Assembly: GCA_031555145.1 (NCBI GenBank)
Contig: JAVBUR010000119.1
Span: forward strand, 1 to 21,500
Source: JAJDIA01 sp031555145
GTDB taxonomy: Bacteria; Bacteroidota; Bacteroidia; Bacteroidales; Tannerellaceae
Direction: 5' to 3'
DNA length: 21,500 bases
In this document: positions 1 through 6,869 of the stretch, piece after piece
Position numbering within the stretch: position 1 is the stretch's first letter
Layout: each line of letters begins with the position of its first letter
Notes under the pieces: model-generated
The model's database searches: none
Told to the model about the DNA's origin: nothing
What the model saw: only the letters and a program-made list of their open reading frames with translations
Made by a program: the position numbers and the translations under genes

Positions 1-2
1 TC

Positions 3-575
3 TATCAACAGGTTAAAGATATCTACAGTACAAGTATCGACTATGATCCATCCGATCCGGCAACACAGGAGTTCTTCAAACAGGTGCAGAACAAATTCCT
101 ATGGGCAATAAGTGAACATACTGCTGCGGAGATAATATATGTAAGGGCAAACTCCCAATTACCAATGATGGGGATGACGGCAACCGGACTACAGAAGGTG
201 AAGAAGGCTGATATCAGTATCGCAAAGAATTACCTATCGGAAGAAGAACTATCAGGGCTAAAGCTTCTCGTTGAACAGTACTTAGCTTTTGCCGAATCTC
301 AAGCGCTAGCACATAAACCCATGTACATGAAAGACTGGATTCAAAAACTGCATGATATTCTTACCATCAATGATAGATCCATATTGATGGATGCCGGGCG
401 TATAAGCCACGAGATGGCCTTACAGAAAGCTGAATCAGAATATGCCCAATATAAAGAACAGCTTAAAGCCTTGGATAAAAAGAATAGCTTGAATGAGTTG
501 ATGAACGATATTTCTAAAATGAAAAAGAAAGGTCGGGGAGGAAAAAGTAAAAAATCGGATGATAGCCAGTCTTAA
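3..575 (+). CDS. RhuM-family protein, 5'-truncated by the window edge
   Basis: The reading frame is already open at base 3 and runs without a stop to TAA at 573-575. A GTG at 84 would give a shorter product, but the codons before it (YQQVKDIYSTSIDYDP) are clearly part of the protein, so the start lies outside the window. The conserved RhuM/virulence-protein core is visible: KDIYSTSIDYDP, then FFKQVQNKFLWAISEHTAAE, then IYVRANS, then ADISIAKNYLSEEELSGL and MKDWIQKL. The last ~25 residues are a Lys/Ser-rich tail (KMKKKGRGGKSKK). RhuM proteins are common on Salmonella and Bacteroidetes islands and near restriction systems; no biochemical activity is established for the family. AT-rich composition fits accessory DNA. 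Family assignment is firm, function unknown. Confidence 0.85.
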   Translation, partial: YQQVKDIYSTSIDYDPSDPATQEFFKQVQNKFLWAISEHTAAEIIYVRANSQLPMMGMTATGLQKVKKADISIAKNYLSEEELSGLKLLVEQYLAFAESQALAHKPMYMKDWIQKLHDILTINDRSILMDAGRISHEMALQKAESEYAQYKEQLKALDKKNSLNELMNDISKMKKKGRGGKSKKSDDSQS

Positions 576-630
576 TAGACTATTTTAAAGTATGTAGAAA
601 AATTAGAGTACAAGGTTAAATTCAGATATT

Positions 631-822
631 ATGGAAGGAAGAACAAAAGTAAGGATGGTGAAGAAAAGCTTCTTAGGAAAGTGGAGGGTTGGTGAAGAAG
701 GGTATATCGAAGCGTGCAGTGCATACAGCCATCTTAGGTTTGCCATTGTGCTTGGTAGCCGTATTGTTAGTGCATCTGCTGAAGACTTCGAGGTGATCCA
801 GGAATATTCTATCAAAGGCTAG
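631..822 (+). CDS. Small hypothetical protein (63 aa)
   Basis: A short ORF 55 bp downstream of the RhuM-family gene on the same strand. The product is basic at the N-terminus (MEGRTKVRMVKKS) and mixed afterwards (GKWRVGEEGYIEAC, then FAIVLGSRIVSASAEDFEVI). It has no signal peptide, membrane segment or motif I recognise. An in-frame stop at 604-606 limits any upstream extension. It could be a real small accessory gene or a remnant. An antisense ORF of similar length (603-815) exists but reads less like a protein. No clear promoter or ribosome binding site separates the two options. Confidence 0.3.
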   Translation: MEGRTKVRMVKKSFLGKWRVGEEGYIEACSAYSHLRFAIVLGSRIVSASAEDFEVIQEYSIKG

Positions 823-923
823 GCATACAAGGTAAACTTATGATCTATGATATTTCGCCCGGAGAACAGCGTGGTAGCATGTGGCGTTTGTCTCGTTTTT
901 AATCTACTATAACAAATTGAGCC

Positions 924-953
924 ATTGACTAATCAACATAATTCTTACCTTTG
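924..953 (+). promoter_or_regulatory. Bacteroidetes-type promoter of the marR operon
   Basis: ATTG at 924-927 is followed, after an 18-bp gap, by TACCTTTG at 946-953, matching the -33/-7 consensus (TTTG and TAnnTTTG). The start codon of the MarR gene begins only 6 bp after the -7 element, so the transcript should be leaderless or nearly so. Confidence 0.65.
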
Positions 954-958
954 CGCCA

Positions 959-1381
959 ATGAAAGGCAATCAACACACATTGGGATTTTTACTGGCGAGG
1001 GCATCCGACGCAATGGCAGCCCATCTTAATAAGCTATTACGGAAAGCAGGGATTGACCTGCCCAATTCGCAGTATGTCGTTTTAAGGCTTTTGTATATCG
1101 AAGACGGCATAAGCCAACAGGAATTGGCAGAGAGGGCTTTTAAAGATACGGCTGCCGTTAAAAGAACTTTGGATATATTGGAAAGCAAGGGATTAGTTAA
1201 ACGTATTCCCGCGAATATGAAAAAGAATAGCATTATCATCACATCATCGGGAAAAGAACTGATGCCGAAAGTCATGGAGTATTTGGAACAGTCGAAAGAA
1301 TCTTATTTATCGGGGATAAGCGATAAGGAATACGAAACCGTAACCGGTGTGCTTGAAAGGCTCTATCAAAACATCAAATAA
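959..1381 (+). CDS. MarR-family transcriptional regulator
   Basis: This 140-residue protein has the size and helix plan of a MarR winged-helix dimer. An N-terminal dimerisation helix (LGFLLARASDAMAAHLNKLL) is followed by the recognition region GISQQELAERAFKDTAAVKRTLDILESKGLVKR (about residues 51-83) and a beta wing (NSIIITSSGKEL). The C-terminal helix (MEYLEQSKESY to LERLYQNIK) completes the dimer interface. The ATG at 959 is kept because the first helix needs these residues, and the next Met (residue 18) would cut it. It lies 30 bp upstream of a membrane-protein gene and is probably co-transcribed with it. MarR proteins usually repress their own operon and respond to small ligands, so that is the likely role here. 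Ligand unknown. Confidence 0.85.
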   Translation: MKGNQHTLGFLLARASDAMAAHLNKLLRKAGIDLPNSQYVVLRLLYIEDGISQQELAERAFKDTAAVKRTLDILESKGLVKRIPANMKKNSIIITSSGKELMPKVMEYLEQSKESYLSGISDKEYETVTGVLERLYQNIK

Positions 1382-1411
1382 TTTTTTCTTGGAACAATTG
1401 ATTAATCAGCA

Positions 1412-1927
1412 ATGTCGAATATGGAAATAAGAAAATTAAAACCGCAGGGAGTAAAAATAGTAAAGATGTTCCATATTTTTTTTGCCTTCTGCTGGATTGT
1501 CGGAGGTATTGCACTTTGTTTGCTGGTCTTTATTACTTATCCCGAATCGGGCGATGAACTTTATATGCGTTCGAGGATATTACAAATAGTAGATGATTAT
1601 TTCATTATCTATGGTGCTTTCGGTGCGCTCATAACGGGATTGGTTTACAGTATATGGACGAATTGGGGATTTTTCAAGCATACATGGATCATTGTGAAAT
1701 GGATAATGATAATCCTGCAAATAGTATTCGGAAGCTTTGTGTTAGGGCCTTGCATTAACAACAATGTCATTATCGCCGACCAACTCCGGGATGCAGCGCT
1801 GACAGACCCGGCATTTCTTGAAAACATACACATGACACAAATATGGGGAACCATTCAAACAGCCTTCCTGTTAGTGGTCATTGTTATTTCAGTACAAAAA
1901 CCGTGGAAAAAGAAAAAAGAGAAATAA
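1412..1927 (+). CDS. Four-helix integral membrane protein (DUF2269-like)
   Basis: The product is 171 aa with four hydrophobic segments, roughly residues 19-42, 61-82, 93-112 and 144-161, and a strongly basic C-terminus (KPWKKKKEK). The pattern, with HIFFAFCWIVGG in the first helix and a conserved Trp/His-rich third segment (FFKHTWIIVKWIMI), resembles small Bacteroidetes membrane proteins of the DUF2269 type. I assign this on overall look only. A second Met at codon 4 (1421) is an alternative start. The gene sits 30 bp after marR, which suggests a regulator plus its membrane-located target. Function, possibly efflux or stress related, is inference from that pairing only. Confidence 0.6.
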   Translation: MSNMEIRKLKPQGVKIVKMFHIFFAFCWIVGGIALCLLVFITYPESGDELYMRSRILQIVDDYFIIYGAFGALITGLVYSIWTNWGFFKHTWIIVKWIMIILQIVFGSFVLGPCINNNVIIADQLRDAALTDPAFLENIHMTQIWGTIQTAFLLVVIVISVQKPWKKKKEK

Positions 1928-2126
1928 AGAGATTACGAATGAATTAATAAACAATAATCCTTACACCGGCCTCCCATACCTCCGTTTTTTCTTCTTCTTT
2001 TTCTTCGGCATAGCAGTTGCGAGTTCCTGATTGCGATGGCTTACACAGTACATTTTTTCTGCCACGATAAGATTGTTGCATAATCTGACATGCTTCGGAG
2101 ATACGGGGGGGCGCACCGTCTTTACA
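1928..2126. other. Convergent intergenic region, no gene supported
   Basis: This gap lies between the convergent membrane-protein and ABC permease genes. It contains a pyrimidine-rich stretch near 1981-2010 and a G-run at 2104-2110. On the minus strand an open frame (1961-2146) ends in a low-complexity Lys/Arg tail that is probably fortuitous. No convincing hairpin terminator was found. Confidence 0.5.
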
Positions 2127-4457
2127 TCATTCACACTTGACAACATCGGCCGGATTGGCCCGTGCGACTTCCCATATCTTGTAATACACCGTCAGCACCA
2201 GAATTCCTATCATGCTAAGCAGGATTGTCAGATAAAATAAGACGCCCGGCTGGTAGGGGTGTTGATATGGATTATGGTTCAGTATCGCTCCGATAATGAA
2301 ATAAGACAGAATGGATGCCAAGACCCAGGATACCACCAATATTATCAGATACGAGCGAATAAACATCCGGAATATATCGCCGAACAGTGCACCGTTGACC
2401 TTGCGGATCGCCACTTCCCGACGACGGTGTTCGGTTTTCAATGCTACGGAAGAATAAATCCCGACAAAACTCAACACCAGACAAACGATGGTCATCAGGG
2501 CCGCCAGATCAAGGATCAGAGAAATGCCTATGTAGTTTCGGTCCGACTTTATCTTCTCTTCCAAACTTCTCACCTTGAAATCCGGATTAATTTCCTCGTA
2601 AGGTTTCATAATCTGCCGGATCTGCTTCCGCGTATCCTGAAACTGTTCGGAATTGATTCGAGCATACACCTCCGATTGCGTTTTATCACCCGACGGAATA
2701 ACATTGGATATAAAAACAAAGCGGTTAAGATTGTCCATGAAGGAATCATCGCTGACCAGGCCCACCACCATATAAACCGATCCATCTTCGGCTGTAATCG
2801 TTTGGCCTAAAGCTGAAACTCCCGGGTACAATCGTTTGGCCAGAGATTCGGACAAGACTATTTCTGCTGTTTCGTCCGGTTTCAGGAATCGTCCGGATGT
2901 AGCCTGATAGCTAAACACGGAAGGAAACTCTCTATCCACCGAATACGCAATAGCCGACTGTTTATGATTCTCTTCATTACCGGCAACAGTCAACGAGCCC
3001 TGATTGACTACAGTAGTTGCAGCGACGCCCGAAAGCCCCCGGATCTTCTGCAAGGACGGCTCTGCCAATTGGGGATTGACCAAAGACAACTCGTCGACAG
3101 AGAAGGTAAGGATTTCGCTCTTTTCTTTTTCAGTCAATCCTTTGAGCTGGGCGCTACGCTCCGCTTCAACCTGAAAATAAAAGAAGCAGGAGAAGCTGAC
3201 AATCAGGATAGAGACAAACAACTGAGCCCCAATCAACAGCGAACGGTTACGGATCTTCTCCCGGGAAACAGTTCCGGCAATCGCCGAATAGTCGCTCATC
3301 CGGTTGATACGCCAGACCACCGGAATACAGAGAAGACATGCGAGCAAGATTCCCCACAGAAAGTGCAGACACATCTGCGGTACAAGTTTCTCGAAGGGGA
3401 AATAAAACATCGTGACAGTATAGATCCGGCTCTCCAGAAAAGGCAAAATCAACTCGATAATAACGAATGAAAACAGAAATGCAACCGACAGACCGACCAA
3501 TACTTCCACAAAGAACAAACCAAACAATTGCTTCCGGCTACTGCCCGCCACTTTTCGGATACCACATTCCCTCACCCGTTTGAAAAACAAGCTTAAGGTA
3601 AATGATATATAGTTAAACAAAGCAGACAGCAACAGCAGGCTGGCAACTGCAATATTGATCGCTTTCAGTATGATCATACTGGTATTGTTACCGTCTAATG
3701 CCATATCCTGCCTACCTTTCAGAACATACACTTCCCCTTTTGAATCCTGCTCCTGTATTTTCGAGAGGTTTTGAAGAAAATCCTCAGCTGAACTGCCTTT
3801 TTGTATCTTCACTTCCAACGAGGTCAAGGGAGAGGAAGCAAATTCCTCGTCCGAGGCATTCATCAGATAGACATCCGAAACAACAGTCTGCACGCTGGCA
3901 GGTTCTATGAGTCCTCCAATCGTATAGGCCTTACCGGAAATATAGACCGATCGGCCTACCGGGTTCTCTCTCCCAAATGTTTTGCGGGCAAAAGCATCAG
4001 TAAACAGCAATAAATCGGGCAATTGCCTGTAGTTCTTCAGATTTCCGGGTAGAATAGAAATGTCGTGATAAGAAAAGAAATTCGTATCGGCCACCTGCAT
4101 CTTTATCTTCACCAAAGGAGCATCCTCCCGATCTTCCTTTTTCAGTTGAGAAAGCAGGAGTGTCGACAGGGAAGTCATTTCTTCGATCTGAGGGATCTGT
4201 TGCCGGAGCGTCTCCATTGTCACCCGGGTGCCTGAACGTTCCACATCCATATAGTTTACCATTTCTCCTTTTCCATAGATCGTATAACTTCGTTCGATCC
4301 CGGAATACGTATGAGCAGTAGGGTCGATCTGTGCAAACAGAAACATCCAGCAAGAAAAGAAGACGAAGCCGACAGCCAGTCCCAGGATATTCAATGCTGT
4401 CTGCCACTTGTGGTGCAGCATATTCCGAATTGCTATTTTCAAATAGTGTAAAAACAT
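2127..4457 (-). CDS. ABC transporter permease, MacB/FtsX type with duplicated core
   Basis: A 776-residue inner-membrane protein of the FtsX/MacB permease superfamily. It starts with the typical HYLKIAIRNMLHHKWQTALNILGLAVGF (first membrane helix about residues 20-42). A MacB-type periplasmic core follows, then three FtsX helices (about 265-375, including FKRVRECGIRKVAGSSRKQLFGLFFVE). A further helix (about 405-430), a second periplasmic core and a second FtsX block (about 645-765, with HRRREVAIRKVNGALFGDIFRMFIRS) complete the duplicated layout. It ends in the usual ARANPADVVKCE motif. Such permeases drive mechanotransmission with a LolD/MacB-like ATPase for lipoprotein or peptide export. No ATPase gene is adjacent here, so the partner must be elsewhere. 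Start at 4457 fits the family N-terminus. Substrate unknown. Confidence 0.9.
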   Translation of the reverse strand: MFLHYLKIAIRNMLHHKWQTALNILGLAVGFVFFSCWMFLFAQIDPTAHTYSGIERSYTIYGKGEMVNYMDVERSGTRVTMETLRQQIPQIEEMTSLSTLLLSQLKKEDREDAPLVKIKMQVADTNFFSYHDISILPGNLKNYRQLPDLLLFTDAFARKTFGRENPVGRSVYISGKAYTIGGLIEPASVQTVVSDVYLMNASDEEFASSPLTSLEVKIQKGSSAEDFLQNLSKIQEQDSKGEVYVLKGRQDMALDGNNTSMIILKAINIAVASLLLLSALFNYISFTLSLFFKRVRECGIRKVAGSSRKQLFGLFFVEVLVGLSVAFLFSFVIIELILPFLESRIYTVTMFYFPFEKLVPQMCLHFLWGILLACLLCIPVVWRINRMSDYSAIAGTVSREKIRNRSLLIGAQLFVSILIVSFSCFFYFQVEAERSAQLKGLTEKEKSEILTFSVDELSLVNPQLAEPSLQKIRGLSGVAATTVVNQGSLTVAGNEENHKQSAIAYSVDREFPSVFSYQATSGRFLKPDETAEIVLSESLAKRLYPGVSALGQTITAEDGSVYMVVGLVSDDSFMDNLNRFVFISNVIPSGDKTQSEVYARINSEQFQDTRKQIRQIMKPYEEINPDFKVRSLEEKIKSDRNYIGISLILDLAALMTIVCLVLSFVGIYSSVALKTEHRRREVAIRKVNGALFGDIFRMFIRSYLIILVVSWVLASILSYFIIGAILNHNPYQHPYQPGVLFYLTILLSMIGILVLTVYYKIWEVARANPADVVKCE

Positions 4458-4558
4458 GTTGTAAGTTTTAAGTTACAAGTTCAAAAAACATGCCAGACGT
4501 ATAGTTAATTCAACAACAGTTATTTACCTAAACCACACAAAAGCAGAGCCCGTGTGAA

Positions 4559-4586
4559 TTCGCACAAATAAAGTTCATTTTCGCAC
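4559..4586. repeat. Paired TTCGCAC direct repeat in a divergent promoter region
   Basis: TTCGCAC occurs at 4559-4565 and again at 4580-4586, exactly 21 bp apart (two helical turns). The pair lies just upstream of the putative rarD promoter and about 100 bp upstream of the divergent ABC permease. It could be a binding site for a dimeric regulator, but no function is demonstrated. Confidence 0.35.
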
Positions 4587-4587
4587 G

Positions 4588-4616
4588 TTTGTTGTATAGA
4601 AATATCTCTATCTTTG
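4588..4616 (+). promoter_or_regulatory. Probable promoter of the rarD-like gene
   Basis: TTTG at 4588-4591 and TATCTTTG at 4609-4616 match the Bacteroidetes -33/-7 elements. The 17-bp gap is slightly shorter than usual. The start codon is 21 bp downstream of the -7 element. Confidence 0.6.
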
Positions 4617-4637
4617 CCCCCCAATCGCGAGTAAACC

Positions 4638-5543
4638 ATGTCATCCAATCCTAAAAAAATAAGTTATAACCAAGGCATCATATATGCTGTAGTCTGCTAC
4701 ATCGCCTGGGGCCTTTTCCCTGTCTTCTGGAAAGCCATTACAGGAGTACCAGCCATCAATGTGCTCGCTCATCGGATTATATGGTCGTTTGTGTTCCTCT
4801 TTATCTGGGTACTTTTTACGAACCGGCAAACATTTATTAGCTATGTAAAGAACCCCAAGCTGTTGTTCAGACTGGGGTTGGCCGGATTTGTCATTAGTGC
4901 CAACTGGGGCATATACATCTATGCCGTAACGAGCAATCACATCGTTGAAGCCGGTTTAGGCTACTATATCAACCCATTGATAAACGTCTTTCTGGGCTAT
5001 GTCTTTTTAAAAGAACGCCTGGCATCCATGCAGAAAATCGCCGTCATACTGGCACTGATTGGCGTAGCTTATTTCACAATCAGCTATGGCAAATTCCCTT
5101 GGCTATCGCTACTTCTTGCTACCACTTTCGGTTTGTACGGATTACTAAAAAAGAAAGCAAACCTCGAATCCATGCCCGCGCTTACGGTAGAAACAATGAT
5201 GGTTTTCCCAATAGCCCTAGCCTTTCTATTCTATACGTCGAACAGTAATGCGACAACCCCCTTTTTCCCCCCGTCAGCAATAACAAGTTCACTATTGGTT
5301 ATAAGTGGCCTTGTCACAGCTATCCCGCTTTTTTGGTTCGGTAAGTCAGCACAAGTGATCCCCCTATCCACCATGGGATTTATCCAGTATCTAAGCCCTA
5401 CCCTCCAGCTACTTCTTGGAATATATGTCTATGGTGAAACTTTTGGTATAGAATACTTTGTCTGTTTTACTTTTGTCTGGGCCGGATTAATCTGCTATAC
5501 AATCAGTATCCTTAAAGGCAAGAAAGTAACAATAGCCAAATAA
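4638..5543 (+). CDS. rarD: RarD-type EamA/DMT permease
   Basis: This 301-residue protein has about ten hydrophobic segments, as expected for two tandem EamA repeats of the drug/metabolite transporter superfamily. The RarD subgroup is recognised by its N-terminus (GIIYAVVCYIAWGLFPVFWKA), then HRIIWSFVF, then ANWGIYIYAV with GLGYYINPLINVFLGYVFLKERL, and in the second half FGLYGLLKKK and PLFWFGKSAQVIPLSTMGFIQYLSPTLQLLLG. Length matches the family (about 300). RarD homologues are inner-membrane permeases; the E. coli name comes from chloramphenicol sensitivity, and the true substrate is unsettled. It is transcribed alone, convergent with tag. Start ATG at 4638 is the only good one after the promoter. 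Confidence 0.9.
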   Translation: MSSNPKKISYNQGIIYAVVCYIAWGLFPVFWKAITGVPAINVLAHRIIWSFVFLFIWVLFTNRQTFISYVKNPKLLFRLGLAGFVISANWGIYIYAVTSNHIVEAGLGYYINPLINVFLGYVFLKERLASMQKIAVILALIGVAYFTISYGKFPWLSLLLATTFGLYGLLKKKANLESMPALTVETMMVFPIALAFLFYTSNSNATTPFFPPSAITSSLLVISGLVTAIPLFWFGKSAQVIPLSTMGFIQYLSPTLQLLLGIYVYGETFGIEYFVCFTFVWAGLICYTISILKGKKVTIAK

Positions 5544-5602
5544 TTACTCACAAAACAACTCGCATAACATAAGCTCCTGCACATCGCAAGCGAGAGGTTT
5601 CC

Positions 5603-6178
5603 CTATTTCCTACAAAAACATCCCACCAAATGGTCATTCACGAAACCCATCGATTGTAAAAAAGCATAGCAAATAGTAGAGCCAAAGAATTTAAACCCCC
5701 GCTTTTTCATATCCTTACTCATCGCATCAGATTCGGCAGAAACCGGCTGGACCTCGCTCAAAGAAGTCAGACCATTCACTATCGGCCGCCCATCAGGAAA
5801 GAACGAAAGCGTATAGTCATAAAAACTTCCGAACTCCTTTTGAATCCCCATATACAGCTTTGCATTATGGATCGCACCCTTAATCTTCAAACGGTTTTTA
5901 ATGATCCCATCAAACGTCATCAGCCGTTCAACATCCGCATCAGCCATCTGCGCGACCTTCGCTACATCAAAGCCATGAAACGCCTTACGATAGCCCTCCC
6001 GTTTCCTCAGAATCGTTATCCAGTTCAATCCAGCCTGTGCCCCTTCCAATATCAAAAACTCAAATAAGACCTTGTCATCCGTAACAAGCCTACCCCATTC
6101 TTCGTCATGATATTTTACATACAGTTCATCTGTACCACACCATCCACAGCGTCCGTTTATCAAATCTTCCATTTGCAT
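5603..6178 (-). CDS. tag: DNA-3-methyladenine glycosylase I (Tag)
   Basis: Base-excision repair enzyme that removes 3-methyladenine from alkylated DNA in the cytoplasm. Numbered from the start I chose, Tag landmarks are RCGWCG (Cys11 and Cys14), YHDEEWG (His24, Trp28), FEFLILEGAQAGLNWITILRKREGYR, KNRLKIKGAIHNAK, and the C-terminal FGSTICYAFLQSMGFVNDHLVGCFC, which holds the conserved His and Cys of the zinc snap. Length is 191 aa, near the E. coli enzyme. The frame is open up to an ATG at 6208, but a -7 element (TATCTTTG, complement of 6191-6198) lies inside those extra codons. Translation therefore most likely starts at 6178 (MQMEDL) or 6172 (MEDL). A GGAGG 8 bp before 6178 also supports that start. 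Monocistronic. Confidence 0.93.
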   Translation of the reverse strand: MQMEDLINGRCGWCGTDELYVKYHDEEWGRLVTDDKVLFEFLILEGAQAGLNWITILRKREGYRKAFHGFDVAKVAQMADADVERLMTFDGIIKNRLKIKGAIHNAKLYMGIQKEFGSFYDYTLSFFPDGRPIVNGLTSLSEVQPVSAESDAMSKDMKKRGFKFFGSTICYAFLQSMGFVNDHLVGCFCRK

Positions 6179-6190
6179 TAATTTTACCTC

Positions 6191-6198
6191 CAAAGATA
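6191..6198 (-). promoter_or_regulatory. -7 element of the tag promoter
   Basis: The minus strand reads TATCTTTG, a match to the Bacteroidetes TAnnTTTG -7 element, 12 bp upstream of the ATG at 6178. No clear -33 TTTG is present at the expected distance. Confidence 0.5.
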
Positions 6199-6258
6199 CT
6201 CTTTCCAAATGAGATACCCTTTACGAACGGCTATATTCTCAATCAACGACTCTCTTTG

Positions 6259-6302
6259 CATGCCTATTACATGCCTATTACATGCCTATATGTTGCCTAT
6301 AC
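6259..6302. repeat. 11-bp tandem repeat (CATGCCTATTA, about four units)
   Basis: Two perfect units of CATGCCTATTA (6259-6280) are followed by two degenerate ones (CATGCCTATAT, then GTTGCCTATAC). The array lies about 60 bp upstream of the tag -7 element, between tag and the mmcQ-like gene. It may be slippage-derived or a multi-site binding region. Confidence 0.75.
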
Positions 6303-6399
6303 CCTATCCATGCCATTACCATATAAAAATGCCCAATCCTTACAACATCCGAATACAGCAACTATTGATAACACTATACAGAAAAGCCGCCGCCCGGCT

Positions 6400-6756
6400 T
6401 CACTCCTCCCAATACTCCGCCTGCACCCTCTTAGGCAGTTTCTTCACCACCTCCTCTACCGAATGGCGAATCCAGTGCTTCACCGTTTCGTCATTCATAT
6501 CCCCATTCAGCCGGATACTGTTCCAGAACTTCTTATTAAAATGCCAGGCCGCCTCCACACTGTGATACCGCTCGCGCAACTCCACCGCTTCCGCCGGATC
6601 GCACTTCACCGTAATCTTCAACTCCGGATCATTCAGTGGAATCACCGCAAACCACTTCTCCAACACCCTGAAGATAAGATACTCATCCTCAAACGGCATA
6701 TACTCTGTCGCCTCCTTTATCGAAAGACAATACTCCCGCAACTCTTCTATATTCAT
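6400..6756 (-). CDS. MmcQ/YjbR-family protein
   Basis: The 118-residue product, starting MNIEELREYCLSIKEATEYMPFEDEYLIFRV, matches the MmcQ/YjbR (CyaY-like fold) family. The hallmark features are the ELREYC helix, the PFEDEYLIFRV strand, WFAVIPLNDPELKITVKCDPAEAVELRERY and the C-terminal W-N-S-I-R-L-N-G-D segment with an SVEEVVKKLPKR helix. Family members are small DNA-binding-like proteins of unclear cellular role. An upstream ATG at 6795 would add 13 residues, but the TATATTTG -7 element (complement of 6774-6781) lies inside that extension, so 6756 is preferred. Nearest minus-strand neighbour downstream is tag, which has its own promoter. Confidence 0.85.
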   Translation of the reverse strand: MNIEELREYCLSIKEATEYMPFEDEYLIFRVLEKWFAVIPLNDPELKITVKCDPAEAVELRERYHSVEAAWHFNKKFWNSIRLNGDMNDETVKHWIRHSVEEVVKKLPKRVQAEYWEE

Positions 6757-6773
6757 ACCCTTTCCTAAAACCA

Positions 6774-6781
6774 CAAATATA
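6774..6781 (-). promoter_or_regulatory. -7 element of the mmcQ-like gene
   Basis: The minus strand reads TATATTTG, a TAnnTTTG match, 17 bp upstream of the ATG at 6756. A CAAA at 6793-6796 (TTTG on the minus strand) is too close to serve as a standard -33. Confidence 0.5.
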
Positions 6782-6824
6782 AAAGATTTACCCAAATGAA
6801 AACCTAAAGCCTACAAAAATCCTA

Positions 6825-6832
6825 TATCTTTG
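6825..6832 (+). promoter_or_regulatory. -7 element of the LamG-EEP gene
   Basis: TATCTTTG matches the Bacteroidetes -7 consensus and leaves a 37-nt leader before the ATG at 6870. A -33 box is not evident. The divergent mmcQ promoter is about 45 bp away. Confidence 0.5.
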
Positions 6833-6869
6833 CCACAACCAACAGGTTAAACACACAAGAGTCCATACC

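Noticed and set aside
1961..2146. Minus-strand ORF of 61 codons ending in a Lys/Arg run (MPKKKKKKKRRYGRPV)
   Set aside because: Overlaps the end of the ABC permease, is low-complexity at its C-terminus and has no promoter or recognisable domain. A 16-residue internal peptide is possible but unsupported.
2259..2810. 183-codon plus-strand ORF inside the ABC permease gene
   Set aside because: Antisense to a clear permease coding frame; residue composition (Gln/Asn/His/Arg-rich) is typical of a shadow frame.
6209..6768. Two overlapping plus-strand ORFs across the tag/mmcQ intergenic region
   Set aside because: They run through the 11-bp repeat and then antisense to the mmcQ-like gene, with His/Pro/Leu-rich composition and no domain.
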